Shown here piece by piece: positions 10,094 to 23,300 of a stretch of 64,000 bases of DNA (its first letter is position 1; every line of letters starts with the position of its first letter). The notes under the pieces were generated by a model that made no database searches, was not told the DNA's origin, and saw nothing but the letters and a program-made list of their open reading frames with translations. Position numbers and translations under genes: made by a program. The stretch lies in NCBI GenBank assembly GCA_013400155.1, contig VXBM01000285.1, positions 159,211 to 223,210 of the forward strand, read 5' to 3'. Source of the DNA: Helopsaltes ochotensis. Lineage: Eukaryota; Chordata; Aves; Passeriformes; Locustellidae.

Positions 10094-13000
10094 TAAATAA
10101 TCCATGGCACTGCCTGACACACAACAATGAAAAACTTCCATGGACTGTGGTACTTGCATGTGTTTGTATTGGTGGTTCTCAGAGAGGTCAAGTTTCAGCA
10201 TTTATTGGAACTTCAAACTTTTAACTGCTAAACTCATGTGAAAGCCAGTCCTAATTGTGCTGCACATCTGAGCCCCAGGACCTTAAATACTGTAAAGGGA
10301 TGTGTTGCATCTGTGAAGGAAAGAGTTTGGCTCAGAAAGGAATGTGCCTTTCATGGTAGATGGTGTGTGAATATGTTGTACAGTTAAATAATTAGACTGC
10401 TTAACTTTGGAGGAGTCAGTAGGTGTGTGTTACACACAGCTGAAAATAGCATCAGCACAAACACGCTGTTCTAAATATACCATGACTGATGGTCATTTAG
10501 GCTAACTCATGGTTTTGAGAAGCTGGACAAGAAGTGGGTATAGACTCATTAGAATGATGACATGCACGTGGTTACAGAAAGTCTAGGAACTGATTAAATG
10601 TTTCCTATGAGTGTGGCACTGCAAGATAACCCTGATTGTCCCTGCAGTGTCAAGAAATTTTGTTGGATGGTTCTTTAGCAACTTTACCATTTCTAAGTAA
10701 ATGAAGGCTGGGAAAAACTTTTATGTGCCATCAAATTTTGAACATTTAATAAAAGACTTCATCAAAACGTGTTAAGCGAGTGAAACATCAGCATTTAACC
10801 AAGTTGTACTAGGTCCCTCAACCACCAAAGCAAGAAAGACACTGAGGAATGGCTCTGTGAAAATCCCCTATCATGAAGTTCATTAAGGACTGATAAACTT
10901 TATTCTGGACTCATAACATATGCTTCTTGCTTGGGCTCCTGATTTGTCTCTCCTTGGATAGCGCATCCAAATCCACAAGTAACATGCAAGTTTGCATTTC
11001 ATTTTGAACCCAGCAGGCATACAGCAGTGAGGTTACAAGACCTTTCCAAGTGAGCCTGGAGGGACTTGTTGGCTAGAGTTTGGATCTCTGGCAAGCAGCT
11101 CCCTCCAGCTCTCTTCTGTAATAAACTCAGGGTTCAGTCCCCGGCCTCGTGCAGATACCGAGCTCTGTTGCGTGTCTCTGGGTAATCAGTCACTGGGAAG
11201 GCACAGATGTTTCACGATGCACAGCAATGGGTGCAGCATAAAAGAGAGGCAACAGCAGGGTCATGCTACAGATGCAACCACATCTCACATGTGTTCGTTC
11301 TTGACAGGAGAATTCTTGTAGCATTTGCGGTTTTCTGGTTGCTAATCCCATCAAACGAGGACTCAAAGGCTAATAATGCTTGGGACTTTTATTGCTGCTC
11401 CTTTAGCCATGCAGTGCCAGGTGTGCCTGATGCCTCCACTGCAGGCAGATCCAAGAGATGGGCATTAAAGTAACAGAGATAGGTGCAGGATTACCCCAGG
11501 CAATGGCTGAAATTAATTTGGGCAGCAATTCTAATAGAGTCAGAAGCATTAAAGAAATCTGGGGCTAGAAGATGTCCTAGCCTTTACCTAGTTGTGGAGG
11601 TAAGACGTGAAAAAACTCCTGCTTTTTTTTCTTCTTTTTCTGTAAATGAAATACACTCAAGCCTAAAAGAGAAGAAGCCAGACCAAGTCAGGATTCAGTT
11701 TGATGTTTCATTTGTGTGTACATAATGACTTTTGTAGCAGTAATGCTAAGGAAGTTTTGGCGTGTATCCACTGTGGGAAGTGCAGGGCCTGTGTTCATTG
11801 CTAGGTGGTCCTTCATTCTAAAAACCTTGAGGGACATCCATGGCAGATGGGCTTTAATTAGACTGTGTCCTGCTGCCAGTGACTGTCAGATGTGTCTCCC
11901 CAGATCAAGCACTAGAGCTTTCTGTTGAAAGTGTCAGGTCTTGATCTTGTGGAAAGAGAGTTTCCTGCAGCATGAGCTGTAGAAATTGCTTTGGTACCCC
12001 TGAGACACCGACAGAAACTGTGAAGTATCTTGCTTAATTAGTTCTTCAGCGGCCAATTTGGATGGAGACACAAACCTGTTGCTGTTGTCAGCCAGTGTTT
12101 TAGCCTCAATGGCAGCAGCCTGTGCTAAGTAACAAAGGTTCTGGTTTTCTCTTTACTGGTGTGGAGACTTGTTAAACCCATATGGCTCAGAGTACTTGTG
12201 TAGGGATGGCTCTGCTGTGTTGCTGCAGGGCTCTGCACTGTAAAAAGTTACAGCCCATTCAAGGAGGGGAACAAGCTACTCCTAAGCTTGGCTTGTTTGA
12301 TCTTTTCTAACTTAGCCTCAAGTGATTAAGCAAAGTGTGTTTTCCAGTTGTGTGATCTGCTAAACACATCTCGCAGTGTGATCTGCCAGAGATGCCTTGA
12401 ACGCTGTCCTTGTGCTGAGCACTCGCTGGTCCTTGTGGGAACATAAATAAGCAGTTATTTCTATTGCATCTGGTCTGTCTGGGTGGGATGCACAGGATGG
12501 GTATTGGTTTATGTTTAACCTAAACTTGAAGATTCTTGCTTTTGTCTTAATATTAGCACTCACAGCAAGGCAGCAGCTCTTTATCAGCTACCCAGGAAAA
12601 CAGCCCCTTCTCCTTGCAGTGAACTCGCTCACTGCGGTGTGATGTGTCTCTACAAAGGGGTCATTCTTGCCCTGCCCTTGTTTTAGGGAAGTAGAACGTC
12701 TACCAGGTTGGACACCAACCATAAAACTGTGAGCTCCTTACAGACCAGTGTAACCAGATCCCTCACACCCTTCCTGGGGAATGTGAATGAGCATTGACAT
12801 AGCTCCATTAATGCCTAGTGGGCACTTTTCTTTTCTGCAGTGGCTGTTGCTTGACACTCAGCAGTGGTCTCCTATACCTGAACAAATGTGAATGTTGTAC
12901 GCACTGGAATATAAATCTTTACCCCAGAATCTGCGTTCTGCTACAGGTTCAACTGTTAGGCTTTGGTCTTTGCTGATTGATGCAGAAGAGACAGCAAAAG

Positions 13001-14454
13001 TAAATTCGATGCTCCAAACACATTTGAAGTGGTCAGGTGTAAGAGAGGATGGTTCTTCTGAAGTATATCAAAAGCTGATTATTTATCAGTCCTTTGTCCT
13101 TGAAATTGGGATGATCCCAGAGTATCCTTTTTCCTATCCACATTGGTTTGTACCTTATTTATATCTCAAATCAGCAGAAACTCTGGTCTTCACCTGGCTT
13201 TTTCTGGCAGCTTGTAGAACTGTAAATGTGAATATGCTGTGACAGCAAATCCTAAATCAACCCTTGGTCACTGAAAGCTGGAACGATTTGAAAACCTGTG
13301 TAACCTTTTGACCAAACCTGGGCTGATTTTCAACATCTTTAACAAGAACTGAAGCCAGAACAGCCCTGATGACTTCAGACTTTCATTATGAGCCAGCTGT
13401 AGGCCCTAATGTACACCCAGGTTGGGACAGAGGATGTCATTTGGGCAGGAATGTGCTTCCTCCCAGGGGATCCATTGAGAAATGGTGTTCTCAGGGCTGC
13501 TTGTTGCTTTGGCACTGAAAAGCAGTGGGCACTTCTTCTCCTTTTCACCACTGCTCCTGGGCACCAGCCATCTCGGGGCAGTCCTTGCCAGCATTGGTCA
13601 TGGTTTTCCTTTGCTCCCCAGCTTTCCCCCTGGCCCTGAACAGTGTCACACTGAGCATCCTGAGAATCATCCTGCAGCTCTGCACAAACCCTGCACCACA
13701 ACAGTGTGCCGGGTTTGCTGGTCCAGGTGTGCAGCTGATTAGAAATGTGTGTTAAATCCCTTGTTCTGGCACAGATCCCTGTGCAGCTTGATGTCCCATC
13801 CGTGTGGATTGGAGCAGGCAGAGTTGAGCTGGCTCTGGGTCTGCATTAACCAGCTGAATAGAAGCTAACTTCAGTTTGGGTGCGGTAATCACCCTCTGCT
13901 GGTGCAGTAGTATGGGCTCTCTCCCATTTGCTGTTAACTGAAATGGTTCCCAGTTTCTGAGAGGGTGTTGGAAGAGCTAAGATGTAATCATCAAGATTTT
14001 TCTACTACAGATGACAGAGGAGAGTTGGAGCGCTGATGTTTACTGAACAAACCTGTATAGAAAGGGAAGGTGATTTTATTTCAAAACCCATCAATATGTT
14101 GATTCTTCCCACTCATATTCTTACAAATGTAAATCCTTGTGTGGTCTGGATTGGATCACTTGTGGGACATGGACAAAAAGGAACAGTGGTTGTCATGTCC
14201 TCTGTCTTTTGAGCCTTTCCAGGCTGTTGCAGAAAGCTGGATTTTGGAGAGTCTTTCATGCCTTCTAGATGTCAGCAGTCCTTATGATGTTACCTTCTGA
14301 CTTGGGAGTTTGCTTACTTCAGTGTCAGTAAATACTACTTTGGGTGTCTGCCTGTTGTCTTTGACCTTATTTTGGCTGCTGTTTGTCTGCCCATCAAGCA
14401 CAGTGTGTGTAACCTTCATGTGTACTTCCTTCTCAGCAACATTAATGTTCCTGT

Positions 14455-14465
14455 AAAAAAAAAAA
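14455..14465. repeat. Poly-A run (A11)
   Basis: An A11 run lies just before the small CR1 tail at 14478. CR1 elements do not end in poly-A, so I regard this as a simple homopolymer and not part of the element. Confidence 0.85.
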
Positions 14466-14477
14466 CCAAACAGTTGG

Positions 14478-14528
14478 CACTTGGACTGGTGATTGTTGTA
14501 GGTCCCTTCCAACAGGGACCATTCTAGA
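14478..14528 (+). repeat. CR1 LINE, very short 3' end
   Basis: The stretch reads cttggactggtgattgttg followed by taggtcccttccaacaggga and ccattctag. It matches the last 50 or so bases of CR1 (ttggactggatgatct...ggtcccttccaac...attctatg). Only the extreme 3' end is present, which is common for CR1 insertions. Confidence 0.8.
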
Positions 14529-15707
14529 AAACAATTTCCCTGTGTGGGACATACTTGTGCCTTTTTGAGATGCGTGTTGTGGGCCAAGTTCCATCCGATG
14601 TTCCTGTAGATCCAGGTTTCTCTTTGGGATCTTGGAGCTGCTTTGGACCTGACAGCATGGGGGCTTCTTGGGGTTTGCTGCCATAAAGACAGTTCTGATG
14701 TGTCCTGAAGCATCTTCCTGAGTGCTCTGCTCCCAGCTCCTGCTCCTGGGGTATCCAGCCTGAGCAAACAGACCAATCCCCCAAACATCATTTAGTGTTC
14801 AAATTGCACAGCCCTCTCCCTCACTCCAGTGACTGAATTCCACTTCATTGATGCAATAGGATGCTTCAGGCCATGTTCTCCAGGGCAGTGATTGCAACTC
14901 CTCGTGTGATTAAAGTCACTTGGCCAGCAGCCCTTATCACGGCAGGGTTCATTCCTCCAGTAAGAGTGGCTGGTGCACGTTAACTACACTGGGGTTCCAG
15001 ATTTCATAGCCTTGGGATTTCTGCCTCCACAGTGAGAATACTCTGGGATTTGTGGTGATCCCACCTGAGCCCCACAGGATATTTAGATAATGGGCATACA
15101 GCAGGATCTGGGTGCCTGTAGCCATCAATCTCCAGAGGCACAGTAGATGTTTTTTATTGCCCTTGCTTATCTGGCTGTCCCTCACTCTTTTAATGTGAAC
15201 CATACCAAATAAAGCTGACTGAGGATGGAAGATTATCTGTGGTATTCGTCACTTGTAGGAAGGGGAGTTGGTTCAGTGTTGGCTTTTAGCATTTGCTAGG
15301 CCTTGTCTCCTTGACAGAAAACAACAGACTAAAGCGATTACCAAGAACAGCTGCTTAGAAGGGGCTTTGAATATTTTTTCCGCCTTTGCTGACCTGAACC
15401 ACAGCAATTATAAGTTCTGGTTATTGTAAACTTACCACAGAACACAAGGCATACCTTAAAATGATGTCATGTCTAGACACACAATTCAGGTATAAATTAT
15501 GGAGAGAAAGTAGCTTGTTCAGTGGTTAAACTGTAAAAATTTAACAAGATATTTCTGTGTCTCTAGCCTTCACTCTTGCATACGTATTTCTTTACCTCTT
15601 ACCAGGAGAATTCTGTGACTGCCTCTTAATTTTTTGTGTTGGGAGATGGAATTTCCTCCCTGTTCTCCATTTCATTTCCTATTTCTGCCTTGCTGGGTCT
15701 CAAGGGA

Positions 15708-15785
15708 AGCAGTGTAGCCATCTACTCAGAGTCCAGAGCTGGAGAAGAAGACTCTTGGGTCCAGTCATGACTCAGGCAAGGTCAC
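15708..15785 (+). repeat. Possible MIR-like SINE fragment
   Basis: The string gaagcagtgtagcc...agagctggagaagaagac...cttgggtccagtcatgactc resembles the first half of a MIR (gcagtgtagc..., gactgggagtcaggagacctgggttc, agtc). The match is patchy and lacks the diagnostic 'gggcaagtcactta' segment, so it could be coincidence. Confidence 0.35.
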
Positions 15786-18486
15786 ACAAGGGGTGATGTA
15801 CAGCAACCTTTCCAAAATTTGGCTTGCTATTTTGGGTAGCTTTGTTTTATGGGGTGGTAGAGGAAAGAGAACTCGGCTGTAGTGCCCAGGTGCCTGATTT
15901 TCCAAATACTCAGAATCTGGAGTCTCGGCAACATCCCAGTGAGGCTGCGTGGGCCTTACATTTCAGGGCAAGTTGGACCCATTTTACAGCGGGCTCATCT
16001 CTGTGGTGTGAGCTGGATTTCTGTCTGGAGTGACTGCTGCAGCTCTCAGGGGAATGGTGGGCACAGCTGATGGGCAGTGTCACACCTCGGGGCTGGAGCC
16101 CGGCAGGCTGGGAGGAGCGGTGGCTGTCACAGGTGCTGGGGAGCAGCAAGTGCAGATCAGTGTCCTGCCCACCACCAGGGACTTGGGCAGAGCTCCAGTG
16201 CTGCATGGGGAGGGCTCCCCTGCCGACAGGGCCTGGCTACTCTGACTTGTGTCAAAATACAGCTCCCCACACTTGGCCTGGGCTGAATCTCACCGTGAGA
16301 TCGGAATGGTTGGCTTACCACCTGGTGTAATCTATATCTCCAGGTAGCTGCAATGAAGTGCAGGCTTGGGGGTGGAGGAGGCCTGTTGGGTTAGCAAGTC
16401 AGTGCAGGGTTGTTCTCCGTAGTGTATTCTGTTGTGCTTTTCCTGGCCTAATTACACAGTCCTCAAGTGAAAGAATTTGGCAGGAACATTCTTCCGTTTT
16501 TACTGGTGTTTGGTCTCAAGTTCTCTTAGTAAGCTTTTTCTCAGTCATCTCCATTAGAGCAAACGGCCATCTAGAATTTCTCTGTGTAGAAACCTATTGT
16601 GGATTTTGCTGCCAGGTCCAAATATGATACCTCTTCTTACATGAGAAGCACCTTGCTGTCCCCAGATGCCTGGTCTGCCATCTGTGTGTCCCATTGAGGC
16701 AAGGATCTAACTCTTGTCATACCTGGGCATCTCATGGTCTTTTTAAAGCCATAATCGCATCAGTTTGTTTCCTGGAAGCTACAGGTCTCTGGAGACAACT
16801 ATTAATGCTCAGCAAGCAGAGATGGCAATTGATTCTAGAGAAGTTGTTCTGCTCTTGTTGCCATGGGGACAGTTTTGGAATACACTGAAGAACAGTTTCA
16901 CTCTATTTCAGCATATGCAGCAATGTTCTCAATTCCAAAGGGGCACATGTTTCTGCAGCCTCATGAACCTGAAGTGTGCACACTGGCCACTGGTGTGGGA
17001 GACTTTTCTTTGGTATCCATGAACTTAGGGAGAGAAGCCCTAAGCCTCGGTTCACTCTAAACATCAGTTTTTTGGTAGAACAGCAATCGGGTCAACTGTC
17101 CTTGCGCCATATAGATGTCAGATCTGTTCTGGAACTGTGGCTTTCCTGTCCTGCCCACGTGTTTGTACAAAGGCACCCAGGTCCTTTTGCTGTCCTGCTT
17201 TTCAGGATCACAGCAAGACCTGTTTTCATTTGGATGCATTGATATCCATTGTTTCTCCTGGCCTCTTTGTCCCCTGTCAGCCAGGACTGACCTTCTGCTG
17301 CGTTGTTTCTCTGTGTTTGCCCCCTGCTTTGCTGCTGTCTGCAGGGCAGTGTGTGGAAGGTGAACATTGTGCATCCTGCCAGGTGCCCAGTGTCCTCTGA
17401 GGGATTAATGCTCTGTGCAGGGGGCACAAACCTTGAGGTATTTATGAAAGCACCACAAATTGCTATAACATCTTCAGAGATCCACACATAAAGTGATTGT
17501 TGAAGCAAGGCCATGGAGTAGATGCTGCCACTGGAATACTTTTTTGTTTTAAGAGCACTGAAGAAATTAAAACTCCCACTGCATCCTTCCAATGTCTTGC
17601 ACAAGCTGAGGTGGCCTTAGGGCTCCTTTTCAGCTTTTGATTGAGTGATTGTTTTTGTACATGGATGTCTTTTTTTTTTTCCTTTAATGGCTATTAAACA
17701 TAGGAGGAGAGTGTTATTACAGCCCTAAGCGCTGTCAGCCAAAGTTTGTCCTCACTTCTGCTTCTAGGATATCCACTTGCAGTTATCCCAGTTTTCCCTA
17801 CTCATGGCTTTTAAGAGGTTCTTTTTCTTTCATGAGACTCTTGATCAGCTCAAGTACAAACAGATGGAAAGCAGCAGAGATCCAGCTCCATAGCAGCACC
17901 CAGGCCAGGGTCTTAACTCATCTGAAGTGTTTGGTGCTCAGGGACAGGGCTACAGCCAGGAATTGCATAACCTGGGGCAGGATGCTGTAGGTTCCTCCGT
18001 GTGTTGTCCTTCACTATTCTTCCATCTCCACCTCTGCCTCACCTCCCCTTTCATCCTGTCTTTCCAAGGCTCTTGTTTGCCCAGGTGGAGCTGGTTCCTT
18101 GCCCGGAATACTGAGGTGTCCCTCTCCAAGTCCAAGGACAGGAAGCTGCAGGCTCAGCTGGCACCTGTCCCCTCCCTGAGCACAGGGGGACAGGGAGTGA
18201 TGGCTGATGGTCTGTGGGAGCTGAAAGTTATGGAGAAGCAATTAGTGTTTCATGGAAGAATTGTCTTGGCATCCTCTTCTGCCTTATGGTGTTTAGGAAG
18301 TGCTCTGCAACGGAGGAACAGTTTCTTTGGAATTCTGGAAATTCTAAAGGATTCTGGTCCTGCTGCTGAGTGTGTGTTGTGAATGCCAGCTTCTGCTGTT
18401 CCTGTGGAGCCTTTACTTCAAATGCCCACAAAACAGAAGCCCAAGTTAGCATAGAAATTGTCACTAATGGGCCATCTTGCCTCGGG

Positions 18487-18512
18487 GGGTGTGTGTGTGG
18501 TGTGTGTGTCTG
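18487..18512. repeat. Short (GT)n-rich microsatellite
   Basis: A G run is followed by tgtgtgtgtggtgtgtgtgt, an imperfect GT repeat interrupted by one extra G. It could be polymorphic. Confidence 0.9.
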
Positions 18513-20322
18513 GTTTTGAGCCCCTGGTCACTGCATTACCTCAGCTGTAAGGAGGCTTGGCCATGTCCTGACTTTGTGCCAACAAAGGGAATTCTCTAGT
18601 GGACCACTGTGTGTGTTTCTCCAGTGGAACGATCACCACATAACTTTGCCAGGGTCAGTGTGAGCCATCTTTCAAACAAATGTCATGTGGAAGTTTGCAA
18701 ATCCTATTGTCCCAGGAAAAATTAACTTTCTCCAAAGTGTTGAAGTGTTGCAGGAAGCAAAACTTCAGACTGTACTGGAATATTGAACTATGTGGAAGTT
18801 GGATAATTTTCCCACTTCTACTCCATGTGGAGTAACTTAGCTTTTTCAGCACCTTAAGGGCATTGACATACATCCAGAGGAGGAAAAGGAGCAGAAATGC
18901 AAGAAATGAAAATGTGAACCAGAGCTGCTTAGGCAGAGACCATGGCCTGGATATGAGATCCCCTTTTGCTTCAGACTGTATAAGAGTTTAATGGGGAAGG
19001 GAATAGATATGATCTCTGGGAAGAGCCCACAATTCTGCAGCTTTCTACTCAGAGATGGCCTTTAGCAAGTGTGTGTGGATAGATAAGCTTCTAATATGAA
19101 GCAGAGCTTCTTAAAGTTCCTAACAACATCTCTCTAAGTATCACCACTAGGAACTCTGCAGGGGGAGGTTTTGTTTAATTTTAATAGAATTTTTTTATTT
19201 TCATAGGAATTTTAACTTGTAGGAAGTTAAAGTTTGGTCAACAGTGGGACTAGCTTTACACACATTGTAGTTGGGTCAGTGCTGTTGGGAACTGAACACG
19301 CCTGTTGGAAGTGAAGCAGTGGATGGAGTGTAGTGTGTGAAACCTGCTGTGATGCTGATTCTGAATAGATGTTGTGTTGTGTAACACAAAAGAACAATTT
19401 ACCTTTATATAAGTTCTAAATATGCATAGAAAAAAAATGTGTGTGGCATCTGTGGATGTGTTGAAAAGAAGCATCTTTGCTCACTGATTTCCATGTTTCC
19501 CTCTGGCTGACAACCCACTCTGGCATTTTGTGCCACATAATTACAGGACTCTCAATCTATCCATTTTCCAAGTAGTGCTCTTGGCCACACCAGCAAGCCA
19601 GGCTGTGAACATTGTGAGGACAGACTCTATCACATTTTTCTATAATCTCAGCTAGTTCCTGAAGTGGAGCTTTGAGTGACTGGTGACAGATCTGCTCTAA
19701 GTTTGGAAACAAATGCAAATTATTTCAGAGAAAATCTTTTTCACAGAGCAAGCCTCTGCTGGCTGGGGAGGAAGGATCAGATATATTCACCTAGGCTTTC
19801 TCATCTAGCCAGCTTCACATTCCTTTTCCTCCTCCTCCCAGGCTTCTGTTTCTTTTGTTTCCCCCCAAGAGCCATTGTTCTGTTCTCTTCCAGTGGTTAA
19901 GGCACAGCTGGAGTCAGGAACAGGCAGAGAGCAGTTTTGGGGTGCTGGGCTGAGGTGGGCTCTCAACTCCCAGCCCCAGCTGCTCTTCTGTGCCCCGTCC
20001 TTGGTGGCTCAGAGCAGCTCCCACCAGTGCCATCTTCCACTTCTGCTGGGTCAGGTGTTCCAAACTCCTCTGCTTGTATTCTACTTCTGCACTGCTAATG
20101 GGGAATAATCACATCAGTCCCTAGCAAACCTTCGGATATGGGAAAAGGAACAGGAGGTAATTGTTTCCTCATCTCCCTGGCATGAGGCACCCCAAACCTG
20201 GGGTGCTGTGGACAGAAATTTGTTCTGTGTGTGCCATAGGAGAGCAGCAATGCCTGGGGAAGCCTCTCTGCAACTGGTACTAAACTGAATTTCACTCTTG
20301 TGCCAAGGGGGTCGGTAAAGGA

Positions 20323-20344
20323 TTGTCTCCACCTTGTCTCCACC
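20323..20344. repeat. 11-bp tandem duplication
   Basis: Two perfect copies of ttgtctccacc are followed by a further ttg. This is a minor slippage-type duplication. Confidence 0.9.
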
Positions 20345-23300
20345 TTGCTGTGGGTTTTCAGAATGGCAAGGGCTGCTCTCCTGGGCTTGGCTCCTCAGGC
20401 TGAGGAAGGTGAGTGAACTGTCCTAGCTCTCAAGCTAGGACTGCACAGGGGTGTGGAGGCCCTGCCTCTAACTCCTCTGCAGCTGCTCCTCGTGGAAAGG
20501 AACCGACCAGAGGGTGAATCCAGCAGGACCTTCTCTCCTATTCCTCACCTACCTGCTGAGGAATCTCCTGTGCCTGCTTTCTGCAGCTGCCTTCCCTGGA
20601 GGCCTTGATGTAAATGCAGGAGGGCTGTTGGCTTGTGAGAAGGAAAGTGATACTTTGGAAATTGCCAGGCTCCAGGATTTAACTCTTTAGCCTCTGCTCG
20701 AACTCCTTCAACATGCTGAGTTAGCCCCCACTTCCCAAGTGTCCTGCAACCGAGCTGAGCCTTCTGGGATGTGCAAGGCAGCCCGTTTTCTTCCCTGCAT
20801 CCACAGGATCCCAGCTGTGCAGGCAAGACATCATCAGGGAACAACCCAGCAAGAAAAGGAGGTGAGAGCAAGTGCCTGAACTCTGCAGAGCAAAACTCTG
20901 GGAGTGGCTCACCTCCCTCCCCACCTTTCCTAAAGCTCAGCAGCACTCATGGAGCTGGAATAGGGGCTGCATTTATCAAATTTCTGTCTGCAACAGCTAT
21001 GCAGTTGTTTTAGATTAGTGTACAAATAGACATTAGTGTAATACATCTGTTGTTAATCCACATCTTGGTAGAAAAGAGATGCCAACACATCATTTATTAG
21101 CCACATCGATCCTATAATGTCGTTTCTTTTGTCTTTTGAGTATGTAATGGGTTCCAGGATGTCTTTTATTTCATTGTATACCACATTTCCTCTTGTCTAA
21201 CATAGCAGGACATAATGTGTTCCAGGATATAATTTATGCCATTTTGGAACTGGACACCACACAATGTATCCTGAACTTTTCTGAAAACCTTCAGTGTGTT
21301 GTGCTCAGCTCACAGGTCTTTGTACAATTGGTGGGTAGAAAGCTGGAAAACTAGTAGGAAGGAAAGCAATTTATTCTTAGTCCAAGGAGAGCTGAAGGAC
21401 CATGAGGAACTCTGGATGCTGGCATGGCAGGCTATAACTCTTACACCCTTGATTTGTTTAGAAAGTTGGAAAGGGAAGTGGTAGTCCAGTTTAAGAGCCT
21501 ATCTGTGACTGCTTGTGTAAGACCCTGATAGTTTCCGTGGGATTCCACCTTGAAAAGGAACCAGTTCAGGGGCAGCTGTTTATCTCCTTTTATTTTTTTT
21601 TTTTGAAAATTGAGAGCTGCTGCTTATCTGACTGTATCAAAACTCTGTGCCAACCATAGATGAAAAAATGAAAACCACCTCACTGTCTTTTTCCCTGTTT
21701 GGTGATGTTTATGGGGTTTGAGAAGCAGATGACATTCACAGGTGATGAGGGAAGCAGGGATGCAAGACCTGCTGAAAGTTGGGGAGTTTGGTGGTAATTT
21801 GCTTGTGGAATGATCACCTGGGGAGGAATTGGCAGTGGCCACTTGCCTGATAGCTTCTGCAGGAGTCTGTTCCTTTTGCTTGTCTTTGTCACGAATTAAG
21901 ATCCCACCCAGAACGATGGAATCCCAGTCCTGCATCCCCTCCCCACTGCAATAGCCCAGTGTCAGCTTTGGCCTGTGCCAGATGCTCACTTTGTGGTGGA
22001 GTTGGACACTGGAGCAAGAGACTGGTGCAAAGGGACAGCACAGGATTTCAAATCAGCTTCTGCACACAGCCAGGATCACCTTGAGCAGAACCTTTTGAGT
22101 TTTAGGTCAGACCAACAGTTGTTGTCAACTCGTGGAAAGGTTTTTAAAGATAAAATATTTTGGCATGATAAAATATATTCCTTTTTTTGGTTGTTTATTT
22201 GGTTCTGTTCTGTTAGTTTGTTTTGTTCTTTTCTTTCTTTCTTTCATCAAAGGATCTCACAGGAGACACTTTGTCTTGCACTGTCCCAGTTTCCCTGCTG
22301 TGGACCCCGTTCTGTCTGTGAGTGTCTGGCCTCTGATGCCTCAGTCCTGAGGCTGGAGGACTGCAAGGTAACAATGGCCCTGTTAACTGCAGCCCCCAGT
22401 TCTTGCTCTACCACACTTTTTTCTTTATTTGTGCTGCTTCTAAGTACAGGGATAGTACAGGGAGTTTGGGGAAGGGTTGCTGGGGTAACCGAGACGTAAG
22501 ACCAGAGGGAATAATGTTAATAAAATAAATTGCTGACTCGGAGAAGCCTGATAGCTCAGATGGGTGAGTTCTCAGGCTTGACATCATGTTTTCTCTTTTC
22601 TTCCCTCTCTGCCCTGCATCAGCTGCCTCTCACTTGCAGGCACTGTCATTCACAGGCCTGTAGTTCAGCTAAATCCAATACGGTGTCATGCCATTAGCAC
22701 ACAGGTCTCCTGTGCTAGGATCTCATTTCCAGGTCTCCAGAGAACCAAACGTTCAAATTTTTTAGAAGGCAAACTGTTGTAGCAATAGGAAACTCTTACT
22801 CCTCTCCACACAGCTCAGCACCATTCCTGTGCAAGGGGAGATAGCACAGAATATGAAATAACAAACAGCACAGACACCAGTCAAATGATTAATTCTCCTG
22901 CCAAGGCATAAGAATACCAGAGGATGGGAAGGTGGAGTTATTTATGTTGTGAATAACAGCTGTAGGTCTCTACTGTGCTATAAACACAGAATAAAGTCTC
23001 AAACTGAAAGCTCTTCCTGACTGCACTGTCTGCATTAGTTAAAAGATCACAAAATTAAGGCAGTTGTGAAACTGTGTTTGCTTATGAATGGTCGCCAGAT
23101 CCCAGTGTCACAGGACATGAACAGAGCTGAAATTTTGTGGTTCAGAACTTTTTACTGCTATTGAGCTCTCTTCTGGATGCATCGGAGCAGATAAACCTCC
23201 CAGAGCATAGCCCAGCTAGAAAACTGGGGTGCTTGAGAAGAACCTTAAGGAAGAATAAGCTTTTCTGTTAACTGTCTGATGTATAGTCCTTTATGCTTTC

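Larger units (their letters stand above)
8259..14477 (+). other. COL26A1 intron, second part: unique sequence
   Basis: No exon was recognised. The stretch contains the 48-bp tandem duplication at 9998-10093. The longest open frames are 9592-10038 on the minus strand and 12892-13242 on the plus strand. They match no family I know and have no supporting splice or promoter signals that I can see. The minus-strand frame runs into the 48-bp duplication, whose length is a multiple of three and therefore keeps a chance frame open. Confidence 0.6.
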
